Below, one piece after another: positions 60,436 to 64,000 of a stretch of 64,000 nucleotides of DNA. Both the position numbers and the translations under genes were made by a program. This DNA comes from Verrucomicrobiia bacterium. Its GTDB lineage: Bacteria; Verrucomicrobiota; Verrucomicrobiia; Opitutales; Cerasicoccaceae. Every line of letters begins with the position of its first letter. Position 1 is the first letter of the stretch. Below the pieces are notes generated by a model, which had not been told where the DNA came from, searched no databases, and was given only the letters and a program-made list of their open reading frames with translations. The stretch is from contig JAUIAM010000021.1 in NCBI GenBank assembly GCA_030425485.1, positions 1 through 64,000 on the forward strand, written 5' to 3'.

Positions 60436-61095
60436 ATGGCACTGATTTTGTTCCCAACTAAGTTTGAAGCTGAGCCGTTTATCCAATCGCTCGATAACGC
60501 TGTGAAGTACGACATGGGCGAAGGTGAGACCTGGGTCGGCGAGTCCGGCCGCACCACCGTGCACGTGGTCATCATCGGCATGGGCCTGCCCCACTGCGTG
60601 AACCGGGCCAAGCCCCCGCTGGAGCTCGTCAAGGGCAAGCGGGTCTTTCTGGCGGGCTTCGCCGGCGCGCTCGATCCCGCCCTGCAGCGCGGAGAGATCG
60701 TCACCGAGACGGGCGAAGGCGCCCTCGGCGACGGCAAAATCTACACCGCCGATAAGGTCATCAACACCCCCGAGGCCAAGGCCCAACTCTTTGCCCAAAC
60801 CGGCAAGCCCGTCGTCGATATGGAGTCGGCCCACGTGGCCAAGGCCGCGGAGGAAGCGGGCAAAACCCTGACCATTATCCGCGGAATCAGTGACACGGCC
60901 GCCGAGCCGCTGCCGGACTTTCTCTCCAAGGGCTACGACCAGGCCAAGGGCAAGGAAACCCCGCTGCGCATGGCCGGACACATGGCCACCCACCCCGGCG
61001 ACATCGGCAAGATGAAGGCCCTGCTGGCCAGTTGGGAGCCCGTCCGCAAGGCCATCGCCGAGGCCGTCACCGCCGCCGTGGCCGACGGCAAGTAG
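60436..61095 (+). CDS. nucleoside phosphorylase-like protein (HpnG-like)
   Basis: VVIIGMGLPHCVNRAK, FLAGFAGALDPALQRGEIV, VVDMESAHVAKAAEEAGKTLTIIRGISDTA. Confidence 0.82.
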   Translation: MALILFPTKFEAEPFIQSLDNAVKYDMGEGETWVGESGRTTVHVVIIGMGLPHCVNRAKPPLELVKGKRVFLAGFAGALDPALQRGEIVTETGEGALGDGKIYTADKVINTPEAKAQLFAQTGKPVVDMESAHVAKAAEEAGKTLTIIRGISDTAAEPLPDFLSKGYDQAKGKETPLRMAGHMATHPGDIGKMKALLASWEPVRKAIAEAVTAAVADGK

Positions 61096-61193
61096 AGGTC
61101 AGGTGGACACAGGCGAAAGGCCCGCGCGTTGACCAAGCGTGTATCCAATGGCAGAGACTGAGCCTGCCCTGTGCCGATATGTTTGATTCTTTT

Positions 61194-61230
61194 TTCACGC
61201 AAAGACGCAGAGGCGCAAAGAGGATGAAGA
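61194..61230. repeat. dispersed-repeat-like CACGCAAAGACGCAGAGGCGCAAAG
   Basis: pattern shared with 49936-49967. Confidence 0.45.
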
Positions 61231-61292
61231 AGTACCACGACTTATAGAGCGGTTCAAATGAAGGAGTAGCCAAAAATGGCTATCTATTTTAA

Positions 61293-61348
61293 CCACAGAT
61301 TGCACAGATAGGATCGGACTAATCTGCGTGCATCTGTGTAATCTGCGG
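61293..61348. repeat. inverted repeat CCACAGATTgCACAGAT...ATCTGTGtAATCTGcGG
   Basis: long imperfect palindrome; half-site also at 63181-63208 (CCGCAGATTGCGCAGAT). Confidence 0.7.
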
Positions 61349-61394
61349 ACACAATATGCTTCGCATTCAGGTAAGATATACCTGCCCAAAGACA

Positions 61395-61427
61395 AAAAAA
61401 GCCGACCCCATGTGGAGTCGGCTTTTT
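61395..61427. terminator. bidirectional terminator between hpnG-like and hpnH
   Basis: AAAAAAAGCCGAC-tccacatggg-GTCGGCTTTTT. Confidence 0.88.
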
Positions 61428-61464
61428 CGCGAAATGAGTTAAAACCTAAAGCGCAAGGCCCGCC

Positions 61465-62691
61465 TTAGCGGTCGTTGCTGTCGGCGGAGACCTTTTCCTC
61501 GCGCGGGACGCTGCGCGTCATGCGGTTGGCGGCGATCTGCTCCATCAGCTCGTCGCGACCTGAGGTCGTGGCGCTGGAGGAAGAGCAGGAGTGAGCACCA
61601 CCACCGGCGGCTTCACGAGCTGCGGCCTCATCCTTCATCTTGGTGTAAAGGGCTTCTTCCTCGGCGGTGAAGGTGATCTTCTTGCGGAGGTTCTTGCTGG
61701 CCTTAAACATACGGATGGCGCCGGGCAGCGAAAAGCTGTCGTCCACCGCGCTGGCTTCGTAGCCGCAGTGCACCATGCAGTCCTTGCAACGCTCGTCTGT
61801 GCCCTTTTTGCCGTAGCGGGGCCAGTCGGTCGTGTCCATCATCTGCTGGAAAGTCTTGGTGTAACCGTCGGCCAGGAGGTAGCAGGGCTTTTGCCAGCCA
61901 AAGACGTTGTAGGTCGGGTTACCCCACGGGGTGCAGTTGTAGTCGATTTCGCCCTTGAGGAAGGCGAGGAAGTTCGGGCTGTGGTTAAAGAGCCACTCCT
62001 TCTTGGCACCGCTGAGGATCTTCTTGAAGAGAACCTTGGTGCGGTCGCTTTCGAGGAAGATGTCCTGCTCGGGAGCCTTTTCGTAAGGATAGCCGGGGGA
62101 AAGCATCATGCTCTCGACGCCGACCTTCATCAGCTCGTCGAAGAGCCCGTGGACGCGGTCCGGGTCGGCATTGTTGAAGAGGGTCGTGTTTGTGGTGACA
62201 CGGAAGCCCATCTCGACGGCCTGCTTGATGGCCTTGAAAGCGATGTCGTAGGTGCCGTCGCGGGATACGGAGCGGTCGTGCTCCTCCTTGAGGCCGTCCA
62301 TGTGGACCGAGAAAGTCAGTTGCTTGTGCGGCTTGAATTTCTTGAGCGCGCGTTCGAGCAGGAGGGCGTTTGTGCAGAGGTAGATGTAGCGGCCCTGCTT
62401 AATGAGGCCATCGACGATCTGCTCAATTTCCGGGTGGATGAGCGGCTCACCACCGGCGATGGACACGATGGGCGCACCGCACTCTTCGGCGGCGGCCAAG
62501 GCCTTCTCGGCAGAAACACGCTTCTTCAGGATGTGCTCCGGGAACTGGATCTTGCCACAACCCTCGCAGGCGAGGTTGCAACGGAAGAGCGGCTCGAGCA
62601 TGAGCACGAGTGGATAACGCTTACGTCCTTTGAGTTTTTGACCCATGACATAAGATGCCACGGTCCAGGCCTGAGAAATGGGAACTGCCAT
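61465..62691 (-). CDS. hpnH: hopanoid biosynthesis radical SAM protein HpnH
   Basis: LVLMLEPLFRCNLACEGCGKIQFPEHILKKR, SIAGGEPLIHPEI; CxxxCxxC SAM motif variant; start at internal Met 48. Confidence 0.94.
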   Translation of the reverse strand: MAVPISQAWTVASYVMGQKLKGRKRYPLVLMLEPLFRCNLACEGCGKIQFPEHILKKRVSAEKALAAAEECGAPIVSIAGGEPLIHPEIEQIVDGLIKQGRYIYLCTNALLLERALKKFKPHKQLTFSVHMDGLKEEHDRSVSRDGTYDIAFKAIKQAVEMGFRVTTNTTLFNNADPDRVHGLFDELMKVGVESMMLSPGYPYEKAPEQDIFLESDRTKVLFKKILSGAKKEWLFNHSPNFLAFLKGEIDYNCTPWGNPTYNVFGWQKPCYLLADGYTKTFQQMMDTTDWPRYGKKGTDERCKDCMVHCGYEASAVDDSFSLPGAIRMFKASKNLRKKITFTAEEEALYTKMKDEAAAREAAGGGAHSCSSSSATTSGRDELMEQIAANRMTRSVPREEKVSADSNDR

Positions 62692-62837
62692 AGGTGCGGA
62701 AAAGTGAAGGTTAATGTCTGCCCTGTCAAGAGCGGATACCGTGCCAGACTTGCAACAAGCCCAGCTACTTCCAGTACGGACCATCAACAATTTAGCTTGT
62801 TCCCCACCCCACGGCTCATCACAATACCACAACCGCC

Positions 62838-63161
62838 ATGCACGAAGTTTACCGCAACTGGGATTCGGCCAGGGTTGGGCTGCTCAACGGCGTCCTGCAA
62901 AGCTCCGGCATTCCCACCATTTTGCGCAACTGGACCGGCTCCAATATCACCGAAATCCCCATCCCGGCCATGTTCCCCAACATCTGCGTCATGAACGCCG
63001 AAGACATCGAGCCGGCCCGTGAACTAATAAAAGCCTACCTGGAGGCACCCGCCATCAGGGGCCCGGAGTGGACCTGCCCCGCCTGTGGCGAAACCAACGA
63101 GGCCAACTTCACCGAATGCTGGGCCTGCCAAACAGAACAGCCGGGGCTGACGAACAGCTAA
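62838..63161 (+). CDS. DUF2007-type putative signal-transducing protein with C-terminal zinc ribbon
   Basis: GLLNGVLQSSGIPTILRN ... WTCPACGETNEANFTECWACQTEQP. Confidence 0.82.
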   Translation: MHEVYRNWDSARVGLLNGVLQSSGIPTILRNWTGSNITEIPIPAMFPNICVMNAEDIEPARELIKAYLEAPAIRGPEWTCPACGETNEANFTECWACQTEQPGLTNS

Positions 63162-63323
63162 GGTATTTGGAATATTCTATCCGCAGATTGCGCAGATACA
63201 CACCGATTAAATGCCGTACCTATTTTTGCACAGCAGCGGAATCAGTGGTTTAAACAAATAGGCACCGCAGGCCACGATTTATAGTGAAGTCGCCTTCGGG
63301 CAATCCCCTAAGCAGGCCACCCT

Positions 63324-64000
63324 TTACCCGCAAAACGCCCCGCCGGGCTCGTCTCCGGAGGCACTGATGGCCATGGGCACACCGTTGACCAGCGGGTAGC
63401 GGTAGATCTTACCCTCGAAGTTGCGGATCACGACTTCGTCGTCGTTCAATTCCTGAATGTACTCGGGGTTGATCGGGACCTTGCCGCCGCCACCAGGGGC
63501 ATCGATGACGTACTGCGGCACGGCGTAGCCCGTGGTGTGGCCACGCAGCCCACGAATAATCTCGATGCCCTTGCGCACATCCGTCCGCAGGTGGGCACTG
63601 CCCGTAATCAAATCACACTGGTAAAGATAGTAAGGGCGCACGCGCATCATGAGCAGACGGTGCACGAGCTGCTTCATGGTCTGTAGGTCGTCGTTCACAC
63701 CTTTGAGGAGCACACTCTGGTTCCCCAGCGGGACACCGGCGAAGCTGAGGCGTTCGGTGGCGGCGCGCAGCTCCTCTGTGCATTCGTTGGGGTGGTTGAC
63801 GTGGATGCTCATCCAGATCGGACCGTGCTTTTTAAGGATTTCGCACAGCTCAGGCGTAATCCGCTGCGGAAGAAAGACCGGGATGCGTGAGCCGATGCGG
63901 ATAAATTCCACGTGGGGAATAGCCCGCAGGCGACCCAGCAGGTAATCCAACTTGCGCTCGGAGAGGAGCAGCGGGTCACCACCGGAGAGGAGCACGTCGC
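63324..64000 (-). CDS. KamA/lysine-2,3-aminomutase-family radical SAM protein (truncated by window end)
   Basis: [95 protein letters not shown]. Confidence 0.93.
   Translation of the reverse strand, partial: DVLLSGGDPLLLSERKLDYLLGRLRAIPHVEFIRIGSRIPVFLPQRITPELCEILKKHGPIWMSIHVNHPNECTEELRAATERLSFAGVPLGNQSVLLKGVNDDLQTMKQLVHRLLMMRVRPYYLYQCDLITGSAHLRTDVRKGIEIIRGLRGHTTGYAVPQYVIDAPGGGGKVPINPEYIQELNDDEVVIRNFEGKIYRYPLVNGVPMAISASGDEPGGAFCG

Noticed and set aside
61591-62994. 467-aa plus-strand ORF
   Set aside because: Antisense of hpnH and frame-shifted overlap of the DUF2007 gene.
1-64000. CRISPR arrays, tRNA/rRNA genes, prophage or transposase genes
   Set aside because: No regularly spaced direct repeats, tRNA-like cloverleaf, rRNA or transposase/integrase motifs were recognised by eye; VapD is Cas2-like in fold only and there is no cas context.

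Overview
This 64 kb window is a GC-rich bacterial chromosomal segment. Gene content (PEP-CTERM proteins, PilMNOP/secretin locus, hopanoid genes) suggests a Verrucomicrobia/Opitutae-like host; this is inference, as no rRNA or marker phylogeny was possible. Most of it is ordinary chromosome: an M3 oligopeptidase, carbonic anhydrase, acetolactate synthase, cytochrome bd oxidase (cydAB), DUF404/DUF403 pair, MoxR/DUF58/transglutaminase operon, glutamate decarboxylase, an RND efflux operon, a PilM-N-O-P/secretin operon, rpsT, RNase P RNA (minus strand, not in the ORF track), a DevBCA-type ABC exporter, and hopanoid genes (hpnC, fused hpnD-hpnE, shc, hpnG-like, hpnH). Main points for a second look: (1) a VapX(DUF5397)-VapD module tightly embedded between the adaptor and permease genes of the ABC exporter operon; (2) a hairpin element shared by the stop-codon regions of hpnC and shc, bracketing an hpnD-hpnE fusion and a VapBC-type module; (3) a TolC protein with a large extra N-terminal periplasmic-binding-like domain; (4) tandem paralogs of an apparently undescribed two-TM membrane protein family next to rnpB, followed by a repeat-rich spacer with a 55-bp three-way-junction-like element; (5) a 31-aa AURKAIP1/COX24-type basic protein missed by the ORF track; (6) a cysteine-free FGE-fold PEP-CTERM protein. 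No CRISPR array, tRNA, rRNA or transposase was recognised.
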